DNA from: JANFXS01 sp022791155 | GTDB lineage: Bacteria; Bacillota; Clostridia; Lachnospirales; Anaerotignaceae | Direction of reading: 5' to 3' | Assembly: GCA_949743895.1 (NCBI GenBank) | Contig: CATJUX010000055.1 | Location: 1-16,046 of the forward strand | DNA: 16,046 bases | Shown here: piece by piece, positions 6,606-14,315 of the stretch | Position numbering within the stretch: position 1 is the first letter of the stretch | Layout of the letters: each line of letters begins with the position of its first letter | Made by a program: the position numbers and the translations under genes | The notes under the pieces: generated by a model | Told to the model about the DNA's origin: nothing | What the model saw: only the letters and a program-made list of their open reading frames with translations | The model's database searches: none

Positions 6606-9600
6606 GAAAGCGAAATTAGAGATTTTACACACCTTCATGTGCATACAGAATATAGTCTTCTTGACGGTTCGGCAAAAATCAAAGAACTTGTGTCAAGAAT
6701 CAAAGAGTTGGGAATGACGTCAGTGGCCATTACGGATCATGGAGCGATGTATGGCGCCATAGAGTTTTATAAAGCGGCAAAAGAAGAAGGCATAAAGCCG
6801 ATTATAGGCTGTGAAGTGTATGTGGCCAGTGGAAGCCGACTCAAAAAAGAGGCTTCACAGGGCGGAGGCTATTATCACCTTGTTCTTCTTGCAGAAAACA
6901 ATGAGGGCTATCAAAATTTAATCAAACTGGTTTCATATGGTTTTTTGGATGGATTTTATTATAAACCGCGAATTGATATGGAGCTTTTGAGAAAATATAA
7001 TAAAGGATTGATTGCCCTTAGCGCATGTTTGGCCGGGGCTGTGGCAAGGGCGGCGATCAACGTGGGATATGAAAAAGCGAAAGAAGTGGCGCTTGAATAT
7101 GACGGCATATTTGGCCGCGGAAACTTTTTTCTTGAACTTCAGGATCATGGCATAAGAGAACAAAAAATAGTCAATGAACAGCTTCTTAGAATGCACAACG
7201 AAACAGGGATTCCGCTTGTTGCCACAAACGACAGCCATTATATATATAAAGATGATTCGGGGGCCCATGACATACTCCTTTGCATACAAACAGGGAAAAC
7301 GATAAATGATGAAAACAGAATGCGCTATGAGGGCGGACAGTTCTATGTCAAAAGCCCAGATGAAATGTATGACCTTTTTGGCTATGCAAAAGAAGCGCTG
7401 AAAAACACAAACAAAATTGCCCAAAGATGCAACGTTGAATTTAAGTTTCATGATCTGAAGCTGCCGCGGTTTGACGTGCCGGAAGGCAAAACGGCCGTTG
7501 GCTATCTTCGTCAGCTTTGTGCTGATGGTTTCAAAAAAAGATATGCAAATGCTGGAAAAGAGCTTGAAGAAAGGCTTGAATATGAGCTGAAAACAATTGA
7601 AAACATGGGCTATGTTGACTATTTCCTTATCGTTTGGGATTTTATACATTTTGCCAAAAAAAATGGCATTGTGGTTGGCCCGGGAAGGGGAAGCGCGGCC
7701 GGAAGCATTGTCAGCTATTGCCTTGATATAACAACAATAGATCCAATAAAATATAATCTCATTTTTGAAAGGTTCCTCAATCCCGAAAGAGTTTCAATGC
7801 CGGATATTGACATTGATTTTTGTTATGAAAGGCGTCAGGAAGTTATAGACTATGTTATAAACAAATATGGCGCCGATCACGTGGCTCAGATTATAACATT
7901 TGGAACGTTGGCGGCACGTGCGGCCATAAAGGATGTTGGAAGGGCCTTGGCCATGCCATATGCTGATGTTGACCGCATATCAAAAATGGTACCTTTTGAG
8001 CTCAACATAACAATTGATAAGGCGCTTGAAAAAAATCCAGAGCTTGGCAGCATATATGAAAACGACAGAGAGGCGCGTCACCTGATTGACATGAGCCGGC
8101 GTTTGGAGGGGCTTCCGCGGCACGCGTCAACACATGCGGCCGGCGTTGTTATATGCCGCGAGCCAGTTATGGAATATGTCACGCTCAATTCAAACGACGG
8201 CGCTGTCACAACGCAATATACAATGACCATATTGGAGGAGCTTGGCATACTCAAAATGGACTTTTTGGGCCTCCGAACGCTGACGGTTATACAAAATGCC
8301 ACAAGAGAAATAAAGCGCATTCATGGCGTTGATGTTGACATTGACAATTTGCCTGATGACGATCAAAAGGTGTATGAACTGATTCGTCAGGGAAAAACAG
8401 AGGGCGTTTTTCAGCTTGAAAGCGCGGGCATGAAGTCGTTTATGAAGGAGCTTCAGCCAAACCGTCTTGAAGACTTGATTGCCGGGATTTCGCTTTACCG
8501 CCCAGGGCCAATGGAATTTATACCAAAATATGTTATGGGCAAAAACAGCGGGAAAGAAGTGAAATATACACACCCGGCGCTTGAAAGCATATTGGAGCCG
8601 ACATATGGCTGCATTGTGTATCAGGAACAAGTCATGCAAATTGTGAGGGATTTGGCGGGATATAGCCTTGGCAGAAGCGACATTGTGCGCCGGGCAATGA
8701 GCAAAAAAAAGACATCTGTCATGGCCCAGGAAAGAAAAAACTTTGTCTATGGCGTGGAAGGCGAGGTTCCAGGCTGTGTTAAAAACGGAATATCAGCTGA
8801 AACTGCGGAAAAAATATTTGATGAAATGACTGATTTTGCCAAATATGCCTTCAACAAAAGCCATGCCGCATGTTATGCAGTTGTTGGCTATCAAACAGCA
8901 TGGCTCAAAACGTATTATCCTGTTGAGTTTATGGCGGCGCTCATGACAAGCGTTATGGACAATCCAACAAAGGTTTCGGAATATATTGTGGAGTGCCGCA
9001 AAATGGGAATAGGTCTTCTTCCGCCTGATATAAACGAGGGATTCAAGGAATTTTCTGTTTCGGAAGGCAAGATACGCTTTGGACTGGCGGCGATAAAAAG
9101 CGTGGGGAAAAACTGCATAGATTCCATTGTTGCAGAACGTGAGAAAAATGGCGCGTTCAAAAGCCTGACAGATTTTTTGAAGCGGATTGATGGAAGGGAG
9201 ATAAGCAAAAGGGCTGTTGAAAGCTTCATAAAATCGGGCACATTTGACAGCTTTGGAGGCACAAGAAGCCAGTATATGGCAAATTATAGAGGCATTCTTG
9301 ACGGAATAGCCTCGGCAAAGAAAAACAACATTGAAGGACAGATGGATCTTTTTTCTTTTGGAATGAACGGTGACGAGAAGGAAGACGACAATGAAGACAA
9401 TTTTTTGCCTGTTGAGGAATATTCGCCTCGCGACCGCCTTGACATGGAAAAGGAAGTTTTGGGGATTTATGTGAGTGGACACCCCCTTGCGGAATATGAA
9501 GAAATGCTGAACCGTCGTGTGAGCGCCAACACAATCAATTTCATGACAGAGGAAGCGGGCGGCCGCGACAGAGTGGCTGACGGGCAAAAGGCCATAATTG

Positions 9601-10082
9601 GCGGCATTATATCGGACAAAACAATTAAATATACAAAAAACAACAAAGTTATGGCGTTTATACAGCTTGAGGATATGTATGGAAGTGTTGAAGTTGTTGT
9701 GTTTCCAAATGTCTATGACAGATATATAGGGCTTTTGAACATGGGAAGCGTTGTTATTGTTGATGGAACGGTGCAGATTTCAGAAGATGAGGAAGGCAAG
9801 CTCATGGCCGACAAAATTTCTCCTGTTTCAGGCGATGAAGCGGCAAAAAATGACCCCTTTGGAAGCGTGCTGTTCATAAAAGCCGAAGACAGCGCCCAAA
9901 TTGACGAGCTTGCCGTTGTGATGAAAGAACATAAAGGCAATGTGCCGGTCAGAATACGCAATGCACAAACAGGGCAGATGCTTGGAACGCCAAAAAGCAA
10001 CTGGGTTGACGGAAGTGACGAGCTTTTGAAGAGGCTGAAAGACAAAATTGGCGAAAACAATGTTGTTTTGAGAAAAAGCTGA
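6603..10082 (+). CDS. dnaE: DNA polymerase III alpha subunit (DnaE type)
   Basis: This 1159-residue replicative polymerase subunit has the standard length of DnaE1. The N-terminal PHP domain keeps its metal-binding residues: HLHVHTEYS (10-18, with His10, His12 and His14), TDHG (44-47) and the later NDSH motif. It may therefore have 3'-5' exonuclease activity, as known for other DnaE PHP domains. The polymerase core has GPGRGSAAGS from about 359 and the catalytic triad Asp401 and Asp403 (PDIDIDF) and Asp553 (KMDFLG), matching E. coli D401, D403 and D555. QMDLF at 913-917 is a beta-clamp-binding motif. A C-terminal OB-fold follows at about 985-1060 (VEVVVFPNVYD). Most Firmicutes also carry PolC, so DnaE may share replication with it. 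The gene has its own promoter. I see no terminator before pyk, 172 bases downstream. Confidence 0.97.
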   Translation: MESEIRDFTHLHVHTEYSLLDGSAKIKELVSRIKELGMTSVAITDHGAMYGAIEFYKAAKEEGIKPIIGCEVYVASGSRLKKEASQGGGYYHLVLLAENNEGYQNLIKLVSYGFLDGFYYKPRIDMELLRKYNKGLIALSACLAGAVARAAINVGYEKAKEVALEYDGIFGRGNFFLELQDHGIREQKIVNEQLLRMHNETGIPLVATNDSHYIYKDDSGAHDILLCIQTGKTINDENRMRYEGGQFYVKSPDEMYDLFGYAKEALKNTNKIAQRCNVEFKFHDLKLPRFDVPEGKTAVGYLRQLCADGFKKRYANAGKELEERLEYELKTIENMGYVDYFLIVWDFIHFAKKNGIVVGPGRGSAAGSIVSYCLDITTIDPIKYNLIFERFLNPERVSMPDIDIDFCYERRQEVIDYVINKYGADHVAQIITFGTLAARAAIKDVGRALAMPYADVDRISKMVPFELNITIDKALEKNPELGSIYENDREARHLIDMSRRLEGLPRHASTHAAGVVICREPVMEYVTLNSNDGAVTTQYTMTILEELGILKMDFLGLRTLTVIQNATREIKRIHGVDVDIDNLPDDDQKVYELIRQGKTEGVFQLESAGMKSFMKELQPNRLEDLIAGISLYRPGPMEFIPKYVMGKNSGKEVKYTHPALESILEPTYGCIVYQEQVMQIVRDLAGYSLGRSDIVRRAMSKKKTSVMAQERKNFVYGVEGEVPGCVKNGISAETAEKIFDEMTDFAKYAFNKSHAACYAVVGYQTAWLKTYYPVEFMAALMTSVMDNPTKVSEYIVECRKMGIGLLPPDINEGFKEFSVSEGKIRFGLAAIKSVGKNCIDSIVAEREKNGAFKSLTDFLKRIDGREISKRAVESFIKSGTFDSFGGTRSQYMANYRGILDGIASAKKNNIEGQMDLFSFGMNGDEKEDDNEDNFLPVEEYSPRDRLDMEKEVLGIYVSGHPLAEYEEMLNRRVSANTINFMTEEAGGRDRVADGQKAIIGGIISDKTIKYTKNNKVMAFIQLEDMYGSVEVVVFPNVYDRYIGLLNMGSVVIVDGTVQISEDEEGKLMADKISPVSGDEAAKNDPFGSVLFIKAEDSAQIDELAVVMKEHKGNVPVRIRNAQTGQMLGTPKSNWVDGSDELLKRLKDKIGENNVVLRKS

Positions 10083-10240
10083 CACAAAATTTGAATTTGG
10101 CTGGCGCAACTGCGAATTGGAAAAATGAAGGTTGACAAAAACGTCAGAATGAGCGGAAACGGCATTTCGCATGGCTTGTGCTGCTTCTTGCTGCTATGTT
10201 TGAATTGATATGAATGAACAATAAAACGAACAAACAATTA

Positions 10241-10246
10241 GGGAGG
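10241..10246 (+). promoter_or_regulatory. Shine-Dalgarno site of pyk
   Basis: GGGAGG ends eight bases before the ATG at 10255. In the 172-base gap upstream I see only a weak extended -10-like sequence (TG at 10206-10207, TATGAA at 10209-10214) without a convincing -35, so read-through from dnaE remains possible. Confidence 0.7.
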
Positions 10247-10254
10247 CTTTTGAA

Positions 10255-12030
10255 ATGAGAAGAACAAAAATTGTGTGCACACTTGGCCCGGCATCCAACA
10301 CAAAAGAGATGATTTCCGAGTTAATAAAAAATGGCATGGATGCGGCAAGGATCAACTTTTCACACGGCGACTATAAATCACACGGCGAAACTGTCAAAAA
10401 TCTCATGGAGGCAAGAAAGGAGCTTAACGCGCCAATACCACTTATACTGGACACAAAGGGGCCGGAGATAAGAATCAAAAAATTTGGAAAACAGAAAGTG
10501 TATCTTGAGGTTGGAAGCAATTTCACTTTGACAACACGTGATGTTGTTGGCGACTTCAGCATTGTCAGCGTCACATATCAGGATTTGCCGAAGGATCTTA
10601 AAAAAGGAAGCAGAGTTCTTGTTGACGATGGGCTCATAGAACTTAATGTGATTGATCTCAATGAAACAGACATTGTGTGCGAGGTTGTTAACGGCGGTTT
10701 TCTCAGCTCCAACAAAGGCATAAACATACCCGATGTTTATGTGAATTTGCCATCGCTCACCGAAAGAGACGTTGAGGACATAAAATTTGGCATAGAAAAC
10801 GGATTTGACTATATTGCCGCATCGTTCATAAGAAGTGCGCGCGATGTGCTCAAAATAAGGCGTGTTTTGGAGGAAAACGGTGGCGGCGACATATTTATTA
10901 TTGCCAAAATTGAAAGTCGCGAGGGTGTCAACAACATTGATGAGATACTTGCGGTTGCAGACGGCATAATGGTTGCAAGAGGGGATTTGGGCGTTGAGAT
11001 ACCAATTGATGAAGTTCCGCTTGTGCAGAAGGAGCTGATCAAAAAAGCCAACGCCGCATGCAAGCCTGTCATAACGGCAACCCAAATGCTTGAAAGCATG
11101 GCCATAAATCCGCGGCCAACAAGGGCTGAGGTCAACGACGTTGCCAACGCCATATTCGACGGAAGTGACGCCATAATGCTTTCTGGCGAAACAGCTTCAG
11201 GGAAATATCCCGTGCACAGCGTTGCCACAATGGCCAAAATTGCTGTCACAACTGAGGGAAGCATAAACTATGTGAAAAGGATACACCAGCAGTTTTCAGA
11301 AGAACAGACAAACATAACAAATGCAATAAGCTATGCCGCATGCACCACGGCCGCCGAGCTCAACACAACATGCATAGCAACTGTCACAAAAAGCGGCTTT
11401 ACAGCAAGAATGATTGCAAAATTCAAGCCAACCTGCCCAATTGCTGCAAGCACATTCAATGAAATGGTTTGGAGACAGCTCAACCTTGTTTGGGGCTGCC
11501 GGCCAGTTTTTTTGGAAAGGATACTTGATGATTCACAGATATTTGAGCTTGCAATGGAAACGGCCATCAAAAGCGGCCTTGCAGCCAACGGCGACACAGT
11601 TGTTATAGCTGTGGGGGTTCCCGTTGGCGTGACAGGTTCAACAAACACAATGCGCGTTGAAATTGTGGGCGATGTTATATGCAAGGGCGTTGGAGTTGGC
11701 GACAAAACGGCGTCAGGGCAGGCGGCTGTTGTCATGGTTCCAGAAGAGGCGCTCAAAAACTTCAAAAAAGGCGATGTTCTTGTGACTCCAAACACGAACA
11801 ACGAAATTTTGCCATTCGCAAAACAGGCCAGCGCAATTGTTGTTGGGCCAATTGAAAACCCTGAAGGAAGCCATGCAGAGATAATTGCACATGCCCTCGA
11901 AATTCCAGTTGTTATATGCAACAGTTGTGTCACAGACCTCATCACAAACGGAACGTTCATATCTGTTGATGCAAAAAAAGGCTTTGTTTCGGCAGGGGCG
12001 TCTCTCAAGAGCAAAACTGAAAACGAATGA
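10255..12030 (+). CDS. pyk: Pyruvate kinase with C-terminal extension
   Basis: This cytoplasmic glycolytic enzyme converts phosphoenolpyruvate and ADP to pyruvate and ATP. The start MRRTKIVCTLGPAS is canonical. The active site is complete: TKGPEIRI near 65, the catalytic Lys218 in AKIE with the metal ligand Glu220, Asp244 in ARGDLG, and the signature ITATQMLESM followed by RPTRAEVNDVANA and SGETASGKYP. At 591 residues it is longer than the roughly 475-residue short form. The extra C-terminal domain, as in Bacillus-type enzymes, resembles the phosphohistidine domain of PEP-utilising enzymes and keeps a His540 in GSHAEII. In those homologues the domain is not needed for catalysis. The gene follows dnaE, and a 50-residue gene follows after 30 bases without a terminator, so the two are probably co-transcribed. 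Confidence 0.97.
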   Translation: MRRTKIVCTLGPASNTKEMISELIKNGMDAARINFSHGDYKSHGETVKNLMEARKELNAPIPLILDTKGPEIRIKKFGKQKVYLEVGSNFTLTTRDVVGDFSIVSVTYQDLPKDLKKGSRVLVDDGLIELNVIDLNETDIVCEVVNGGFLSSNKGINIPDVYVNLPSLTERDVEDIKFGIENGFDYIAASFIRSARDVLKIRRVLEENGGGDIFIIAKIESREGVNNIDEILAVADGIMVARGDLGVEIPIDEVPLVQKELIKKANAACKPVITATQMLESMAINPRPTRAEVNDVANAIFDGSDAIMLSGETASGKYPVHSVATMAKIAVTTEGSINYVKRIHQQFSEEQTNITNAISYAACTTAAELNTTCIATVTKSGFTARMIAKFKPTCPIAASTFNEMVWRQLNLVWGCRPVFLERILDDSQIFELAMETAIKSGLAANGDTVVIAVGVPVGVTGSTNTMRVEIVGDVICKGVGVGDKTASGQAAVVMVPEEALKNFKKGDVLVTPNTNNEILPFAKQASAIVVGPIENPEGSHAEIIAHALEIPVVICNSCVTDLITNGTFISVDAKKGFVSAGASLKSKTENE

Positions 12031-12060
12031 TATTTTAGTGATAAAACAGAGGACATTTTT

Positions 12061-12213
12061 ATGGACAAACAGAAAATTCAAAACATGATAGCGGCGCTTG
12101 AGATATTTTATGAAACAGCGGGCTATGAGGATTTTTATGAAAAAGAAATAAAATGCAGAACTGACGATGAAATATATATGCTCTATGAAGATACATTTGG
12201 CGAGGAAATATAA
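12061..12213 (+). CDS. Small acidic protein of 50 residues, unrecognised
   Basis: The frame runs from ATG at 12061 to TAA at 12211-12213. AGAGGA at 12048-12053 lies seven bases upstream, a good ribosome binding site. The product starts MDKQKIQNMIAALEIFYETA and ends LYEDTFGEEI. It is acidic and rich in Glu, Tyr, Ile and Asp, with one Cys (residue 32), no signal peptide and no membrane segment. Amphipathic helices are likely. It begins 30 bases after the pyk stop with no terminator between, so it is probably read from the same message. I do not recognise the family and assign no function. Support for a real gene is the ribosome binding site, the compact spacing and the non-random composition; a chance frame cannot be excluded. 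Confidence 0.7.
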   Translation: MDKQKIQNMIAALEIFYETAGYEDFYEKEIKCRTDDEIYMLYEDTFGEEI

Positions 12214-12297
12214 TTTTTGTCGGCCAAAGTTCCCTCTTGCTTAATATAGACGTGACATTTGACGATATTATTTATAAAGAGGCGGGAGGCGATATTT

Positions 12298-13080
12298 ATG
12301 GATATAAAAATGGTTGGAAGCATGAGACAGCACATCAAAATTTCTGGAATGAAGCAGAAATGGGAGCTGAAGAAATCTGGAGCCCTTTCAACATTTGACA
12401 AACTGAGCCTTGGCATTTCTTCAACAAACTGCGGAAACAGCGGAAAAGCCGGAATTTATGAAAAGGTCAGAAAGCTCAAAGAAAAGTTGAAAACTGGCGG
12501 GCGCCTGACAATGGAAGAAAAGGAGTTTTTGCGCCAGAACACACCGGAAATTTATAAAAAAATTGAGGAAGCAGAAAGAGAACGCGACTCACATGCGGCC
12601 CGCTTGCGTGCATGCAAAACAAAGGAAGAAATGGAACGCGTGAAAGCCAGCAAAAAGTCGGAAATTATGGCGTCAATGGCTGACAGAAGCGGCGATTTTG
12701 ACATGGTTGAAATACGCACGGCACAGACAAATGCAGCAGCCAGTGAAGTGAGCAGCATGTCAAAACCGCACAAAAGAGACATTGAAAAAAATGAAAGACA
12801 GCTGAAAGAAGAAAAGACAAACGACATAAAAGGGCGTTCGGAAAAAGCTGTTGAAAACCGTCAAGAAAATGAACGTGCTGAAAATTTGAACACAATCCGT
12901 GAGGAAAACGGCAGAATTAAAAATGTGAACAGTGTTTCCATGAAGAAGGCTGAAAACATGGAAGAAAAAAAGGAAGTTTCAAAAAATATTTCAGCAAATG
13001 CTTATGCAGTGTATAGAGAAACGGCCAAAGAAACTGCTTCTTATGAAAAAGACAAAACCAAATATAGAGCAAAGGCATGA
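12298..13080 (+). CDS. Highly charged coiled-coil-like protein, unrecognised
   Basis: The 260-residue product starts at ATG 12298, eight bases after GGGAGG (12284-12289). An in-frame TTG at 12259 lacks a ribosome binding site. Residues 1-50 are basic and mixed. Residues of about 53-130 form a charged helical module with LKTGGRLTMEEKEFL, then PEIYKKIEEAERERD, then RACKTKEEMERVKASKKSE. Residues of about 140-260 are low-complexity, rich in Glu, Lys, Asn and Ala, with little hydrophobic content, and are probably helical or disordered. There is no signal peptide or membrane segment. The middle module reminds me of uncharacterised proteins in Lachnospiraceae-like genomes, which I cannot verify here. 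No clear promoter or terminator is visible between it and the 50-residue gene 84 bases upstream, so it could belong to the pyk transcript. Function is unknown. Confidence 0.85.
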   Translation: MDIKMVGSMRQHIKISGMKQKWELKKSGALSTFDKLSLGISSTNCGNSGKAGIYEKVRKLKEKLKTGGRLTMEEKEFLRQNTPEIYKKIEEAERERDSHAARLRACKTKEEMERVKASKKSEIMASMADRSGDFDMVEIRTAQTNAAASEVSSMSKPHKRDIEKNERQLKEEKTNDIKGRSEKAVENRQENERAENLNTIREENGRIKNVNSVSMKKAENMEEKKEVSKNISANAYAVYRETAKETASYEKDKTKYRAKA

Positions 13081-13158
13081 CAAAATGGCTGTGCTTTGAT
13101 TTTTCTTTTGACTTCAGAAATGTCAGGCAAATTTGATGTGGCACTGAAACTGATTATA

Positions 13159-13167
13159 TGCTATACT
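13159..13167 (+). promoter_or_regulatory. Extended -10 promoter of the cysteine synthase gene
   Basis: TGCTATACT holds the extended TG, one spacer base and TATACT (13162-13167), five of six bases matching consensus. No good -35 lies 16-18 bases upstream, as is common for extended -10 promoters. Transcription would start near 13174, leaving a short leader of about 30 nt. Confidence 0.55.
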
Positions 13168-13190
13168 CAATGTAACTAATTTACAGGCGC

Positions 13191-13206
13191 GGAGGTAGCA
13201 GGCGTG
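13191..13206 (+). promoter_or_regulatory. Shine-Dalgarno site and GTG start of the cysteine synthase gene
   Basis: GGAGGT (13191-13196) is followed after seven bases by GTG at 13204. The resulting start, MIYNNILEAMGNTPL, matches the usual beginning of cysteine synthases, so the GTG is very probably the true start. Confidence 0.85.
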
Positions 13207-14133
13207 ATTTATAACAATATTTTGGAAGCTATGGGAAACACTCCATTGATACGCATCAACAAAATTGCTCCAAAAAATGGAGCTGAAATTTTTGTGAAAT
13301 ATGAAGGGCTGAACGTTGGAGGCTCTGTCAAAACAAGAACGGCTTTCAACATGATCAATGAGGCCGAAAAAAGAGGAGAAATAAACAAAAACACTGTTAT
13401 AGTTGAACCAACAAGCGGCAATCAGGGAATAGGCATAGCGCTTGTGGCGGCAGTCCGCGGATATGACGTTAAAATAGTTATGCCCGATTCTGTGAGCCGC
13501 GAAAGGCGGGCCATAGTCGGCCAGTATGGCGCGGAGGTTGTTCTTGTTCATGACGAGGGCGACATAGGCAAATGCATAAACGAATGCCTTGAAACTGCAC
13601 TCAGAATGAAAAAGGAAAACCCAAATGTATACATTCCGCAGCAGTTTGTCAATGTGGACAACAACAATGCCCACAAAAATGGAACAGCACGTGAAATAAT
13701 CCGCCAGATGGAAGGGCGCAAAATTGACGGTTTCTGTTCCGGCATAGGGACAGGCGGAACAATAACAGGCATTGGGGAAGTTTTGAAGGCTGAAAATCCA
13801 CAAACAGAAATTTGGGCCGTGGAACCTGAAAACGCCGCAATACTCTCGGGAGGAACTGTTGGCACACACATACAAATGGGGATTGGCGACGGCATAATAC
13901 CCGACAATTTGAACCAAAAAATATACAACGAAATATGTGTTGTCAAGGATGATGAAGCTGTTGAAATGGCAAGACGGATTGCCCGCGAGGAGGGCATATT
14001 GTGTGGAATTTCAGGAGGCTCAAACATGACAGCGGCTGTCAAGCTTGCAAAAAAGCTTGGAAAAGGAAAAACTGTTGTGACAATATTGCCTGACACAGGA
14101 GAAAGATATTTCAGCACAGAACTTTTTGAATAG
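13204..14133 (+). CDS. cysK: Cysteine synthase-like PLP enzyme (O-acetylserine sulfhydrylase family)
   Basis: This 309-residue fold-type II PLP enzyme would, by family, make cysteine from O-acetylserine and sulfide in the cytoplasm. It has the expected GNTPL near residue 11, the PLP lysine Lys43 in GGSVKTR, Asn73 in TSGNQG, the phosphate-binding loop GTGGT (182-186), Ser270 in CGISGGS, which should contact the pyridine nitrogen, and PDTGERYFST at the end. Three motifs depart from the common CysK pattern: SVKTR for SVKDR, SGNQG for SGNTG and GISGG for GISSG. The SGN(T/Q)G loop binds the substrate carboxylate, so a changed acceptor or donor is possible. I recall similar clostridial sequences annotated as cysteine synthase, so this may simply be a sub-family. 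The gene has its own promoter; no serine acetyltransferase is nearby. Confidence 0.88.
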   Translation: MIYNNILEAMGNTPLIRINKIAPKNGAEIFVKYEGLNVGGSVKTRTAFNMINEAEKRGEINKNTVIVEPTSGNQGIGIALVAAVRGYDVKIVMPDSVSRERRAIVGQYGAEVVLVHDEGDIGKCINECLETALRMKKENPNVYIPQQFVNVDNNNAHKNGTAREIIRQMEGRKIDGFCSGIGTGGTITGIGEVLKAENPQTEIWAVEPENAAILSGGTVGTHIQMGIGDGIIPDNLNQKIYNEICVVKDDEAVEMARRIAREEGILCGISGGSNMTAAVKLAKKLGKGKTVVTILPDTGERYFSTELFE

Positions 14134-14195
14134 ATCACCGTGTTGTTTTGCGCGCATATTTGAACTTTTGAATTGAAAGTTTGATATAAATTTTG

Positions 14196-14224
14196 TTGAC
14201 ATTTTTTGGGGCGTTTAGTACTAT
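14196..14224 (+). promoter_or_regulatory. Promoter of the alcohol dehydrogenase gene
   Basis: A perfect -35 TTGACA (14196-14201) is followed after 17 bases by TACTAT (14219-14224). An alternative -10, TATAAG at 14222-14227, has a 20-base spacer. Transcription should start near 14231, giving a leader of about 85 nt. The dyad AACTTT (14163-14168)/AAAGTT (14176-14181) lies just upstream. Confidence 0.7.
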
Positions 14225-14238
14225 AAGATACAGAATGA

Positions 14239-14307
14239 TTAATGAAGAACAATGTTCTGAATATAAGAACGCTTCATTGGTCTTATGCAATGAAAAACTA
14301 TAAGGAG
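14239..14307 (+). promoter_or_regulatory. Structured leader with mutually exclusive hairpins
   Basis: AATGAAG (14241-14247) can pair with CTTCATT (14272-14278), enclosing a second stem of GTTCT (14254-14258) with AGAAC (14266-14270). Alternatively TTCATTG (14273-14279) pairs with CAATGAA (14288-14294). TCTTAT (14281-14286), which lies in the loop of that second hairpin, is also complementary to ATAAGA (14263-14268) and, with one wobble, to ATAAGG (14300-14305), which includes the Shine-Dalgarno site AAGGAG (14302-14307). The pairings are read directly from the sequence. A translational switch is inference, and AT-rich DNA yields some such matches by chance. Confidence 0.4.
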
Positions 14308-14315
14308 TGAGTTGA

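Noticed and set aside
10132..10150. Perfect TTGACA upstream of pyk as a -35
   Set aside because: No -10-like hexamer lies 16-18 bases downstream; the nearest, CAGAAT, is only seven bases away.
10125..10208. 27-residue frame between dnaE and pyk with a hydrophobic, Cys-containing tail
   Set aside because: Only a weak GGA precedes its ATG and no supporting context exists. Chance is the simpler explanation.
12196..12228. TTTGGC/GCCAAA hairpin after the 50-residue gene as a terminator
   Set aside because: The stem is only 6 bp with a 21-base loop and no T-run follows.
12259..12297. TTG start for the charged protein
   Set aside because: No ribosome binding site precedes it, whereas GGGAGG is well placed for the ATG at 12298.
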